The notes under the pieces are model-generated. The model searched no databases, was not told the origin of the DNA, and saw only the letters and a program-made list of their open reading frames with translations. Source: Pseudolabrys sp. (GTDB lineage: Bacteria > Pseudomonadota > Alphaproteobacteria > Rhizobiales > Xanthobacteraceae). From it: a stretch of 64,000 nucleotides of DNA. The position numbers and the translations under genes are program-made. Positions 7,794 through 15,810 of the stretch are shown here, piece by piece; positions within the stretch are counted from its first letter, which is position 1; the number at the start of each line of letters is the position of its first letter. The DNA lies in NCBI GenBank assembly GCA_017849615.1, contig JAFIGS010000017.1:248001-312000 (forward strand). Direction: 5' to 3'.

Positions 7794-8822
7794 ATGGCAC
7801 GGCACAAAGGCCGCGGCATGGCCTCGATCAACTATCCGATCGGCATGAATCTCGGCGGCGACCCCAGCCAGGCGCTGATCCATTCCAACCCGGACGGCAA
7901 GTTCACCGTCGCGCTCTCGGCCATCGATCTCGGCCAGGGCATGAAGCAGGTGACGCGGCAGGTGGCGGCGGAAACGCTCGGTGTCCCTGTCGAGGATGTC
8001 TATGTCGACACCGCCGACAGCGACACCGGTCCGCACGACATGGGCTCCTTCGCCTCGCGCGGCACGCACCGGATGGGCAACGCGGTGATCGCCGCGGCGC
8101 GCGAAGCGCGCGGCGTGCTGCTGGAAGCGGCGGCGGAAGAGCTCGAGGTCAACGCCGCCGATCTCGTCACCGACGGCCGTGGCAACATCCATGTGCGCGG
8201 CGCGCCGTCACGCTCGATCACCGTGCGCGCCACGGCGCAGGCCGCGCAATTCAAGCAGGGCAAGACCATCGCCGGGCGCGGCATCTTCCTCATCCCGCTG
8301 TCGGCCGTCGATGCCGAGACCGGCGAGATGAATCCCAACACCGCCTTCGCCCATGCCTGCCTCGTGGCCGATGTCGAGGTCGACGACGAGACCGGCGAAG
8401 TGGCTCTGCTCGGCATCACCAGTTCCTATGAACTTGGCCGCGCGCTCAATCCGAAAATGGTCGAGCAGCAACTGGTCGGCGGCGCCTGGATGGGCCAGAG
8501 CCACGCACTATATGAAACGCCTGAACCCTATTACCCGAATCCCGAGCACGGCCCGCGCGATTTCAACGAATATCTGATGCCGGGTCCCGGCGACATCGCG
8601 CCCTACTCGGTGACCATCCTCGAGCGCCCGGCGCCGGACGGCCCGTTCGGCGGCAAGGGCCCTGGCGAGATGTGCGCCAATCCGGTGCTGCCGGCGGTCG
8701 CCAACGCGGTGTTCAATGCCGTCGGCGTGCGTGTCGATGAATTGCCGATCACGCCGGAGAAGGTGCTGCGCGGCCTGCGCGCCAATGGCGGCGCCAAACC
8801 GCAAGCGCGGCGGGGCAACTGA
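7794..8822 (+). CDS. Molybdopterin-binding subunit, C-terminal half
   Basis: The second half of the molybdenum subunit, 342 residues, beginning where a canonical chain reads GRGIA (here MARHKGRGMASINYP). It contains the molybdopterin contact block DLGQGMKQVTRQVAAETLG (45-63), TGPHDMGSFASRGTHRMGN, and GGKGPGEM with E292 as the expected catalytic Glu. The N-terminal partner has no copy of these blocks and this protein has no hammerhead domain, so the two must assemble. ATG 7794 comes one base after the upstream TGA and AGGAGG lies at 7781-7786, so this looks like an established split and not a recent frameshift. Confidence 0.88.
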   Translation: MARHKGRGMASINYPIGMNLGGDPSQALIHSNPDGKFTVALSAIDLGQGMKQVTRQVAAETLGVPVEDVYVDTADSDTGPHDMGSFASRGTHRMGNAVIAAAREARGVLLEAAAEELEVNAADLVTDGRGNIHVRGAPSRSITVRATAQAAQFKQGKTIAGRGIFLIPLSAVDAETGEMNPNTAFAHACLVADVEVDDETGEVALLGITSSYELGRALNPKMVEQQLVGGAWMGQSHALYETPEPYYPNPEHGPRDFNEYLMPGPGDIAPYSVTILERPAPDGPFGGKGPGEMCANPVLPAVANAVFNAVGVRVDELPITPEKVLRGLRANGGAKPQARRGN

Positions 8823-8824
8823 CC

Positions 8825-9709
8825 ATGGCCTTGCGCACGACCATCGCCGGCATTGCCAGCCCCGAGGCGCTCGCCGATGCGCTCAAGGCGGCGATGTATC
8901 TCGCCGACGATGGCATCGCGACCGCCGGCTATTTGTCGCTCGCGCTCGGCAAGCCGCTGCTGCTGGAAGGCGCGCCCGGCGTCGGCAAGACGGAGGCCGC
9001 CAAGGCGATCGCCGGCATTCTCGGCCGGCAACTGATCCGTCTGCAGTGCTTCGAGGGCATCGACGCTGCTGCCGCGCTTTATGAGTGGAATTACCCGCGG
9101 CAGATGCTGGCGATCCGCCAGGCACAGGACGGCGCCAATATCGACATTTATCGCGACGAATTCCTGATCGAACGCCCGATGCTGACCGCCCTGCGCCGGC
9201 CGGAATCCACCGTGCTGCTGATCGACGAAATCGACCGCTCCGATCATGAGTTCGAAGCGTTCCTGCTGGAGTTCCTGTCCGACTTCTCGATCTCGATTCC
9301 CGAGCGCGGCACCTTGCGCGCGGCGGATCGTCCGGTGGTGATCCTCACGTCGAACCGCACGCGCGATCTGCATGAAGCCTTGCGGCGGCGCTGCGTCTAT
9401 CACTACATCGCCTATCCCGATCCGGCGCGCGAAGCCGCGATCATCATGCTCCGCTCGTCCGCCGTCGCCGAAAGCACGGCGCGCGCCGTGGTGGCCGCCG
9501 TCGGTATCCTGCGCAACGAGCCTTTGTCCAAGCCGCCAGGCGTCGCCGAGGCGGTGGACTGGGCCGAGGCGGCGACGGCTTTGGCGCACACTGGCGCTCC
9601 CTGGCCGGAAGCGTTCCGCCGCTCCATCGGCGCCGCGATCAAGGATGAGGAAGATCTCGCTCATTTGCGGCCGCGGCTTGCACAATTCATCCCGGGGATG
9701 GCGGCATGA
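8825..9709 (+). CDS. MoxR-type AAA+ ATPase, CoxD-like
   Basis: A 294-residue cytoplasmic AAA+ ATPase. Walker A GAPGVGKTE is at 49-57, Walker B VLLIDEIDRSD at 130-140, sensor 1 region VVILTSNRTRDL, and the arginine-finger region ALRRRCVYHYI. CoxD-type MoxR proteins are needed to mature the active site of CO dehydrogenase, where CoxD helps insert S and Cu next to Mo. It follows the Mo subunit by 2 bp and overlaps the next gene by ATGA, the usual coxD-coxE order, so a maturation role for this enzyme is likely. Confidence 0.87.
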   Translation: MALRTTIAGIASPEALADALKAAMYLADDGIATAGYLSLALGKPLLLEGAPGVGKTEAAKAIAGILGRQLIRLQCFEGIDAAAALYEWNYPRQMLAIRQAQDGANIDIYRDEFLIERPMLTALRRPESTVLLIDEIDRSDHEFEAFLLEFLSDFSISIPERGTLRAADRPVVILTSNRTRDLHEALRRRCVYHYIAYPDPAREAAIIMLRSSAVAESTARAVVAAVGILRNEPLSKPPGVAEAVDWAEAATALAHTGAPWPEAFRRSIGAAIKDEEDLAHLRPRLAQFIPGMAA

Positions 9710-10818
9710 TCGGCAACGTCCCAGGCGCGGTGCGGCCGCTGATCGGCTTTCCGGCGCTGCTGCGCGGCCACGGCTTCTTGGTCGCGCCGGAGCAGACGGT
9801 CAGCTTCCTCGAAGCGGTCGAATTGCTCGGCCCGCGCACCATTGAGCATGTCCGCAAGGCGGCTGTGGCGACGCTCGCACCGCATCCCGAACAACGCCCG
9901 CTGTTCGACGCGCTGTTCGACATGCATTTCATCGGCGCCTTCGGCGAGCCCGGCGAGGAGCGTTTCGAGCCCGACGACGAAATGCAGGTGCAGGACGATG
10001 TCGGCACCGAAGAGATTGTCATCGGCGAGGAGGTCAACGAGACCGGCCAGAGCGCGACCCGCGCGGAAGCGCTGGCGGTTCGCGAATTGCGCGTGCCCGA
10101 CGACACCGACGCCTTGCGGCGCTTTGGCGATGCCTTGCCCAATGCGCTGCCGCGGCGGCGCGGCTATCGCCGCAAAGCGGCGCGGCGCGGCAAGGGCGTC
10201 GATCTGGCGCGCAGCCTGCGCGCCGCCATGCGCAACGAAGGCGAGGTGATGGACCTCAAGCGGCTGCGGCGCGCCACGCGCCCGCGCCCCATTCTTCTTT
10301 TGATTGACGTGTCCGGCTCGATGAAACAGCGCAGCGACGCACATATGACCCTCGGTCATGAAATCGTGCACGCCATGCCCCGGGTGGAGGTGTTCACCTT
10401 CGGCACAAGGCTGACCCGCCCGACCCGCGCCTTGCGGCTGCGCAACCGCCAACAGGCCCTCGCCGAGGTCTCCGGCCTGGTCGCCGACTGGGACGGCGGT
10501 ACCCGGATCGGCGACGCGCTCGAGGCCTTCCTCGCGGTGCCGCGCTTTGCCGGCTACGCCCGCGGCGCCAACGTCATCGTGCTGTCCGACGGCCTCGAGC
10601 GCGGCGACCCCACGACCATGATCCGCGCCGTCAACCGCCTCGCCGCCCGCGCCCACCGCATCGACTGGTTCACCCCGCTCGCCCTCGACCCCGGCTACAG
10701 CCCGCAAACCGAGGCGCTGCGCGCCATCCGGCCGCTGCTGTCCTCGCTCGGCGACGCCAGTTCAACGTCGCGGCTGTGCCGCGCCATCCTCGCCATCGGG
10801 GAGACACGCGCCGCATGA
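9706..10818 (+). CDS. VWA domain protein, CoxE-like
   Basis: A 370-residue protein of the CoxE/VWA-containing family, partner of the MoxR ATPase. The N-terminal ~190 residues are a helical region with an acidic middle (EPGEERFEPDDEMQVQDD) and a basic patch (RRRGYRRKAARRGKG). The C-terminal von Willebrand A domain has the MIDAS motif DVSGSM at 201-206, a downstream DGGTRIGDAL threonine block and VIVLSDGLERGD. It overlaps the ATPase gene by 4 bp. It is expected to act in the cytoplasm in cofactor maturation of the molybdenum hydroxylase. Confidence 0.87.
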   Translation: MIGNVPGAVRPLIGFPALLRGHGFLVAPEQTVSFLEAVELLGPRTIEHVRKAAVATLAPHPEQRPLFDALFDMHFIGAFGEPGEERFEPDDEMQVQDDVGTEEIVIGEEVNETGQSATRAEALAVRELRVPDDTDALRRFGDALPNALPRRRGYRRKAARRGKGVDLARSLRAAMRNEGEVMDLKRLRRATRPRPILLLIDVSGSMKQRSDAHMTLGHEIVHAMPRVEVFTFGTRLTRPTRALRLRNRQQALAEVSGLVADWDGGTRIGDALEAFLAVPRFAGYARGANVIVLSDGLERGDPTTMIRAVNRLAARAHRIDWFTPLALDPGYSPQTEALRAIRPLLSSLGDASSTSRLCRAILAIGETRAA

Positions 10819-10899
10819 CGCCGACCGATCCCGCAAACGCATCAAAGAAACCGCGCGCCGGAGCGACCGGCGTGGCCGTCAATTAAGGAGGAGGCTCTC

Positions 10900-11748
10900 A
10901 TGGCTTTGGAAATCAAGGTGCTCGATTACGGCGATATCGAGCTTGAATCGAGCTTCCTGGTGCTCGGGCGCGATTGCGGCCGCGTGCGCCGCGTCCACAC
11001 CTTCGGCTTTCTCATCCTGGGCGGTCCGTGGCCGATCGTCGTCGACACCGGCTACCGTCACAACCAGATCATGGAAAGCCTCGGTATGCGCGGCCTCCAG
11101 TTCCACGAGAACATGATCGAGAACCAGCTCGCCAAACACGGCGTGCGCATGGGTGACGTGCGCTACGTGCTGCACACGCATCTGCATATCGATCACGCCG
11201 GCAAGGACGAACTGTTCCCGATGAACACCACGGTGATCATCAACCGCCGCGAACTGGAATACTCGGTGTCCGGCCTGATGCATCCGCAGTATCCGGCGCC
11301 GGACATCAAGCATCTGATCGACCGCCTCCATACCAGGGACGCGCTGCGCCTCGAGGATCTCGAACTCACCGGCATGATCGAATTGTTCCCCGGCTGCTAC
11401 CTGGAAATGGCCGGCGCGCACACCGAAGGCTCGATGAACATCCACGTCGACACCGCCGAGGGCCGCGCCACCATCTGCGGCGACGTGATCTACGACTTCA
11501 ACGACCAGATCGTGAATCCCTTCCACGAGATCCACGCCAACGAGCCGCGCACCACCGGCAATCACGGCGTCTCCAAGCGGGAGGAAAAAGCGGCGATCAA
11601 GAAGCTGCTCAACAGCTCGAAGTTCCTGCTGCCGATCCACGACAAGCCCGCCAAGATCGCCGGCGGCCAGGTGATCGGCCGTATGGACATGGCCGTTCCG
11701 GGTCCGGTGGTGCAGAGCCTGCCGCCGCGCAACTGGTTCGCGGTCTAG
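10900..11748 (+). CDS. Metallo-beta-lactamase-fold lactonase (N-acyl homoserine lactonase family)
   Basis: A 282-residue hydrolase. The dinuclear zinc motif HTHLHIDHAG lies at 92-101; further ligands are in GAHTEGSMN, ICGDVIYDF and the C-terminal LPIHDKP. The length and the HTHLHIDH form fit the AiiA/AttM-like lactonase branch. The strong ribosome binding site AAGGAGGAG precedes ATG 10900. With an SMP-30 lactonase-fold protein next door, I favour a ring-opening lactonase in the pathway fed by the molybdenum hydroxylase; quorum-quenching activity is possible but nothing nearby supports it. Confidence 0.82.
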   Translation: MALEIKVLDYGDIELESSFLVLGRDCGRVRRVHTFGFLILGGPWPIVVDTGYRHNQIMESLGMRGLQFHENMIENQLAKHGVRMGDVRYVLHTHLHIDHAGKDELFPMNTTVIINRRELEYSVSGLMHPQYPAPDIKHLIDRLHTRDALRLEDLELTGMIELFPGCYLEMAGAHTEGSMNIHVDTAEGRATICGDVIYDFNDQIVNPFHEIHANEPRTTGNHGVSKREEKAAIKKLLNSSKFLLPIHDKPAKIAGGQVIGRMDMAVPGPVVQSLPPRNWFAV

Positions 11749-11798
11749 GCAACGAATGGGCGCATGAAACGACGCCCAACGCTTCGAGGGGATTCGCC

Positions 11799-13388
11799 AT
11801 GACAACGCACGTCGCCGTCCGGCCCGGCTTCGCCGATCTCGTCGATCTGTGGGCGCCGGTGCGCCAGATCGGCACCGGCTTTCAGTTTACCGAAGGACCG
11901 ATCTGGCATCCGAAGGACGGCTACCTGCTGTTCTCCGACATGCCGGGCGACGTGCGCCGCCGTTACGATTCAAGCGGCATTCGCGAGGTGATGAAGCCGG
12001 CGAACAAGTGCAACGGCATGACCTACGATGCCGAGCTGAACCTCATCGTCTGCGAACACGCCACCTCCTCGCTGGTGCGCGAGCGGCCGGACGGCCGGCG
12101 CGAGGTGATCGCCTCGCACGTCGACGGCATGGAGCTCAACAGCCCCAACGACGTCTGCGTCAAATCGGATGGCTCTATTTACTTCTCAGATCCCTGGTAC
12201 GGCCGCATGCCGGTTTACGGCGTCGAGCGGCCGCGCCAGCTCGGCTTCCAGGGCGTCTATCGCGTGCCGCCCGGCAGCGGCAAACCGCAATTGCTGGTGG
12301 ACCGCTATCTGTTCGATCAACCCAACGGGCTCTGCTTCTCGCCCGATGAGAAGCTACTCTACATCAACGATACGGTGCAGCAGGTCATCCGCGTCTTCGA
12401 CGTGCAGTCCGACGGCAAATTGTCGGGCGGGCGGATGTTCGCTTCGGGCATCTACTCCCCCACCGAGCCGGGCGTTCCGGACGGCATGAAGTGCGATGCG
12501 TCTGGCAATATATGGGTCTGCGGGCCGGGCGGCGTCTGGGTCTATGCGCCGGATGGCGGACTGATCGGCAAGCTGCACGTGCCCGAACTGGTCGGCAACC
12601 TGACCTGGGGCGGCAGAGACTTCCGCACCCTATTCATCACGGCGTCCCACTCCGTCTATACGGTGGAGACCAAGGTCGGCCCGCGCACCGAGCCCTACAT
12701 GCGACAGGGCGCGGCGAGCAACGCATCGGCGCCGCAGGCCAGCGCCAGCATCGCCCGCAACGGCACGAAGAAGGTGGCATCCGGCTATTCGCTCGATCCG
12801 TCGCGCTGCGCGCTCATCATTCAGGACATGCAGAACGATGTGGTGATGGACGGCGGCGCCTTCGCCGCTTCCGGCTCGCCGGGCCATTGCCGCGAGCAGA
12901 ACGCCATCGGCAACGCGTCGCGGCTGGCCGCCGCCGCTCGCGCACGCGGCATTCCCGTGATTCATGTCTGGTTCGTGGTCGAGGCCGGCTGCCCCGGCGT
13001 CACCATGAATGCCCCGCTGTTCGAAGGGCTTGCGGACGCCAACGCGCTGGTGCGTGGCAGTTGGGGTTCGGCTCCGGTGCCCGGCCTCGAAGCCCAGCCC
13101 GGCGATCATGTCGTCGAGAAGCAGCGCATGAGCGCCTGGGAAGGAACGCGGCTGGAGACGGTGCTGAAGTCGCTCAAGCGCGACATCGTCATCGTCACCG
13201 GCGCCTGGACCAACATGTCGATCGAGCACACCTCGCGCACCGGCGCCGACAAAGGCTACTACATGGTGGTGCCGGAAGATTGCTGTTCGACGATGAATGC
13301 CGAATGGCACACCGCCTCGGTCAACTACGCCCTGCAGAACGTCGCCGTGGTGACCGACAGCGAAGCGCTGACCGGCGCATGGTCGTGA
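11799..13388 (+). CDS. SMP-30/gluconolactonase - isochorismatase-like fusion protein
   Basis: A 529-residue two-domain protein. Residues ~20-295 are an SMP-30/gluconolactonase/LRE six-bladed propeller with the metal ligands E32 (FTEGPIW), N176 (DQPNGL) and D228 (VPDGM). An Ala/Ser linker (~303-328) leads to an isochorismatase/cysteine-hydrolase domain, ~333-529. Of the expected Asp-Lys-Cys triad, D343 (IIQDMQND) and K441 (VVEKQRMSAW) are present but the nucleophile is S474 (TNMSIEHT where TNVCVEST is usual). The domain could be a Ser variant, a non-hydrolytic binder, or act by the Cys-independent chemistry of true isochorismatases. It is the last gene of the plus-strand operon, 50 bp after the lactonase. 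Confidence 0.85.
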   Translation: MTTHVAVRPGFADLVDLWAPVRQIGTGFQFTEGPIWHPKDGYLLFSDMPGDVRRRYDSSGIREVMKPANKCNGMTYDAELNLIVCEHATSSLVRERPDGRREVIASHVDGMELNSPNDVCVKSDGSIYFSDPWYGRMPVYGVERPRQLGFQGVYRVPPGSGKPQLLVDRYLFDQPNGLCFSPDEKLLYINDTVQQVIRVFDVQSDGKLSGGRMFASGIYSPTEPGVPDGMKCDASGNIWVCGPGGVWVYAPDGGLIGKLHVPELVGNLTWGGRDFRTLFITASHSVYTVETKVGPRTEPYMRQGAASNASAPQASASIARNGTKKVASGYSLDPSRCALIIQDMQNDVVMDGGAFAASGSPGHCREQNAIGNASRLAAAARARGIPVIHVWFVVEAGCPGVTMNAPLFEGLADANALVRGSWGSAPVPGLEAQPGDHVVEKQRMSAWEGTRLETVLKSLKRDIVIVTGAWTNMSIEHTSRTGADKGYYMVVPEDCCSTMNAEWHTASVNYALQNVAVVTDSEALTGAWS

Positions 13389-14083
13389 CGCCCTGACGAG
13401 CGCCAGCGCATTACGAACCGTTCAGCAGCCGATAACAACTGACGGTCGGAATTGCGCCGCCCTATCAGCATCAGGGCGACGGACAATCCGGCCACCGGGA
13501 TCGGGAGCGACATCGAGGGCGCGTCGAGAACATTCGCCGTGCGCGGGTTGCGCAGCACGAGGCCGTGCGACATGGCTGGCGGATCACTTCGGCCGCCTTG
13601 CGCGGGATAATGGCGCGCTCGGGCGACTTCATGCGCCGCCACACCTTGAAGCCGGCATAGGCGGCTTTGACGGCAGCATTGACATCTACGGCTTCGGCCC
13701 AGGCCACGGCGCCGAGGCTCTCGCCCGTTGCTGGATTGTGCGTTTCCTGAGTCGGTCCGGCGCGTGCCTTGTGCCAGGCACCGCCATGGTACAGGTCGCA
13801 TTTGACGGCGGGCAAAACGAACGTGGCAGGCTTCCTCAATGCGGTCACCATGGCAGGCCTTCGCTCCGTGACGACGACAAAAATGGCGCGCCGACTTCCT
13901 TGGTTTCGGTCAGCGCGGCGACGGTGCTCAGCGCAAAGCCGGCAGCGACGTGGACATCGACGGCCCCCGAGCGCCGGAGGATAATCTGTGGTTGCACGGC
14001 TGGTGAAGGCGAACCGATATTCCGCTATCGCGTTCGATCATGTAATGGGTGGGATGTCTCCGGCCAACGGCAATGAGGCATTG
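13389..14083. other. Gene-poor interval around the aldehyde dehydrogenase remnant
   Basis: Apart from the remnant, I see no intact gene in this ~695-bp interval. The minus-strand stretch at about 13852-13985 can be read as protein-like sequence (AAGFALSTVAALTETKEVG) that then loses frame, so it may be further decayed coding DNA, but I cannot assign a family. No tRNA, IS end or clear terminator was found. Confidence 0.45.
13560..13851 (-). pseudogene. Aldehyde dehydrogenase N-terminal remnant
   Basis: Read on the minus strand from ATG 13851, about 90 codons resemble an aldehyde dehydrogenase N-terminus: CDLYHGGAWHKA, THNPATGESLGAVAWAEAVD, VNAAVKAAYAGFKVWRR and ERAIIPRKAAEVIR. After AEVIR the similarity ends; the nucleotide-binding core, catalytic Cys and Glu are missing, and the frame runs to a stop at 13471 in unrelated-looking sequence. 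A full enzyme has about 480 residues, so this is a decayed fragment. Confidence 0.65.
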
Positions 14084-14707
14084 ATGCCGAAAAAGCGTCC
14101 GTCTTCGTCCAGCCAGGCTGCCGCGCCCTCGAGCGCGCGGCGCGCCTCGCAGAAGAACCTCACTGTCAGCCTGCCCGAACTGCTCGTCGGCGGATCGGAT
14201 ATCCGGTTCCGCGAACTCATCGCCGATCTGTTTGCTGCCGCGGCCGGCATGCTGGCCTTGCGCCGCGCGCTGGCGACCTCGGTCGGCCTGAGCGCCGCCG
14301 AATACGCCATCCTGCTCGCCACCTGGCACCTGCAAAAGAAGGGCCCCGTCGGCATCAATACGCTGGCCGGTCAGTTGCATGTGGCCGCCGCCAATGTGAC
14401 GGCGGAGGTCGGCAAGCTGGTCAAGAAAGGCATTCTCGACAAGAAGCCGCACCCGCGCGACACCCGCGCCGTGCTCATCGAGCTGACCGCCGAAGGCAAC
14501 GCCATTCTCGGCGAACTCACGCCGCTATTGCAGCGCATCAACGATCGCCTGTTCGCCGAGATCAATGCCAGCGCCATGGAAGCGGTCGCCAGCTTCCTCA
14601 CCCACATCGCCGACGAAACGCCCAATTCGATCCGGCTCGCCAAGAATTTCAAACTCGACGCGAAGCGCCAGGGCCGTGCTTCGCGCGCGCGACTTCCGAG
14701 GACTTGA
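14084..14707 (+). CDS. MarR family transcriptional regulator
   Basis: About 207 residues from ATG 14084. A Ser/Ala/Lys-rich N-terminal arm (MPKKRPSSSSQ) is followed by a winged helix-turn-helix: SLSAAEYAILLATWHLQ-like block, GINTLAGQLHVAAANVTAEV as the HTH, and KKPHPRDTRAVLIELTAEG as the wing. I chose 14084 because GAGG lies 5 bases upstream; an earlier in-frame start at 13988 would add 32 residues of non-conserved sequence. It precedes the oxidoreductase gene by 7 bp. It is the only MarR gene in the window, so it is one candidate for binding the palindromes of the 30-53 kb region, although no such palindrome lies at its own promoter. Confidence 0.82.
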   Translation: MPKKRPSSSSQAAAPSSARRASQKNLTVSLPELLVGGSDIRFRELIADLFAAAAGMLALRRALATSVGLSAAEYAILLATWHLQKKGPVGINTLAGQLHVAAANVTAEVGKLVKKGILDKKPHPRDTRAVLIELTAEGNAILGELTPLLQRINDRLFAEINASAMEAVASFLTHIADETPNSIRLAKNFKLDAKRQGRASRARLPRT

Positions 14708-14714
14708 AGACAAC

Positions 14715-15809
14715 ATGCAGGTACTGGTGATCGGGGCCGGCGTGGTCGGCCTCGCCGCGGCGCGGGCCGCAGCGCAGAGGGGCCACGAAGTGATCGTCGC
14801 CGAGGCGGAGAACGCCATCGGCACCGGCGTGTCGTCTCGCAATTCCGAAGTCATCCATGCCGGCATGTATTACCCGACCGGCTCGGTGCGCGCGAAACAC
14901 TGCGTCGCGGGCCGGCGCATGCTCTACGAATTCTGCGCTTCGCACGGCGTGCCGCACCGGAAATGCGGCAAGCTGATCGTCGCCACCAACGACGACGAGA
15001 CGAAAAAGGTTGAGCAGATCTCCGCCCAAGGCAAGATCAACGACGTCGAAGGCCTGACCATGCTGACGGCGGCGCAGGCGAAAGCTCTTGAGCCGGCGCT
15101 GACATGCACCGCGGCGCTGCTGTCCTCAGAGACCGGCATTGTCGAAGCGCATGGCGTGATGCTGGCGCTGCGCGGCGATCTCGAAGACGCCGGCGGCGTC
15201 ATTGCCTTCAACACGCCGGTCACCGGCGCGGTGCGCCAGGACGGGCAATGGCTGGTGTCCTTTGGGGGCAGTGAAGCCGGCGAGATGGCGTTCGATGCCG
15301 TCATCAACTGCGGCGGCCTGTCGGCCCAGAAGATCGCCCGCGCGATGCCGGATTATCCGGCCGACCGCGTGCCCAGGCGCGTGCTCGCCAAGGGCAACTA
15401 CTTCACCTATGCCGGCAAGCCGGCCTTCACCCACTTGATCTATCCGACGCCGGTGACCGGCGGCCTCGGCGTTCATGTCACGCTCGATCTCGCCGGGCGT
15501 ATGCGCTTTGGCCCCGACGTCGAATGGATCGAGGAAGAGTATTATCCGGTCGATCCGAAGCGGGCCGATGCTTTCTATGAGCGCATCCGCACCTACTGGC
15601 CGGCGCTGAAGGACGGCGCGCTGGCGCCGGATTATTCCGGTATCCGGCCGAAGCTGACCGGACCGGGCGAGCCGGCCGCGGATTTTCTCATCGACACGCC
15701 GGCCGAGCATGGCCTGCCCGGCCTGGTGCAGATGTTCGGCATTGAATCGCCGGGGCTGACCAGTTCGCTGTCACTCGGCGAATTCGTCGCTGGCGCGATC
15801 GAAGGCTGA
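14715..15809 (+). CDS. FAD-dependent oxidoreductase, L-2-hydroxyglutarate oxidase-like
   Basis: A 364-residue DAO-family flavoenzyme. The N-terminal dinucleotide-binding motif is VLVIGAGVVGLAAARAAAQRG, followed by SSRNSEVIHAGMYYPTGSVRAKHC, which is typical of L-2-hydroxyglutarate dehydrogenase/oxidase relatives. The C-terminal DYSGIRPKLTGPG and GIESPGLTSSLSLGEFV blocks complete the family pattern. ATG 14715 was chosen because the GxGxxG motif starts within six residues; the open frame upstream overlaps the MarR gene. It probably oxidises a 2-hydroxy acid; the exact substrate is not shown. It converges on the next gene with one base between the stops. Confidence 0.83.
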   Translation: MQVLVIGAGVVGLAAARAAAQRGHEVIVAEAENAIGTGVSSRNSEVIHAGMYYPTGSVRAKHCVAGRRMLYEFCASHGVPHRKCGKLIVATNDDETKKVEQISAQGKINDVEGLTMLTAAQAKALEPALTCTAALLSSETGIVEAHGVMLALRGDLEDAGGVIAFNTPVTGAVRQDGQWLVSFGGSEAGEMAFDAVINCGGLSAQKIARAMPDYPADRVPRRVLAKGNYFTYAGKPAFTHLIYPTPVTGGLGVHVTLDLAGRMRFGPDVEWIEEEYYPVDPKRADAFYERIRTYWPALKDGALAPDYSGIRPKLTGPGEPAADFLIDTPAEHGLPGLVQMFGIESPGLTSSLSLGEFVAGAIEG

Positions 15810-15810
15810 T

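Noticed and set aside
7740-7800. Programmed frameshift joining the two Mo-subunit genes
   Set aside because: There is no slippery heptamer, the tail before the stop is long and Pro-rich, and the second gene has its own ribosome binding site and start.
3825-10818. True CO dehydrogenase operon
   Set aside because: The gene order is Cox-like, but the Mo subunit is split and the AYRCSFR active-site loop of form I CO dehydrogenase is not seen (AMRGFG instead), so another substrate is more likely.
13398-13560. Possible small membrane or sorting-anchor protein on minus (PIPVAGLSVALMLIGRR)
   Set aside because: It looks slightly like a C-terminal sorting anchor, but there is no gene body, start or partner; it is more likely random frame in decayed DNA.
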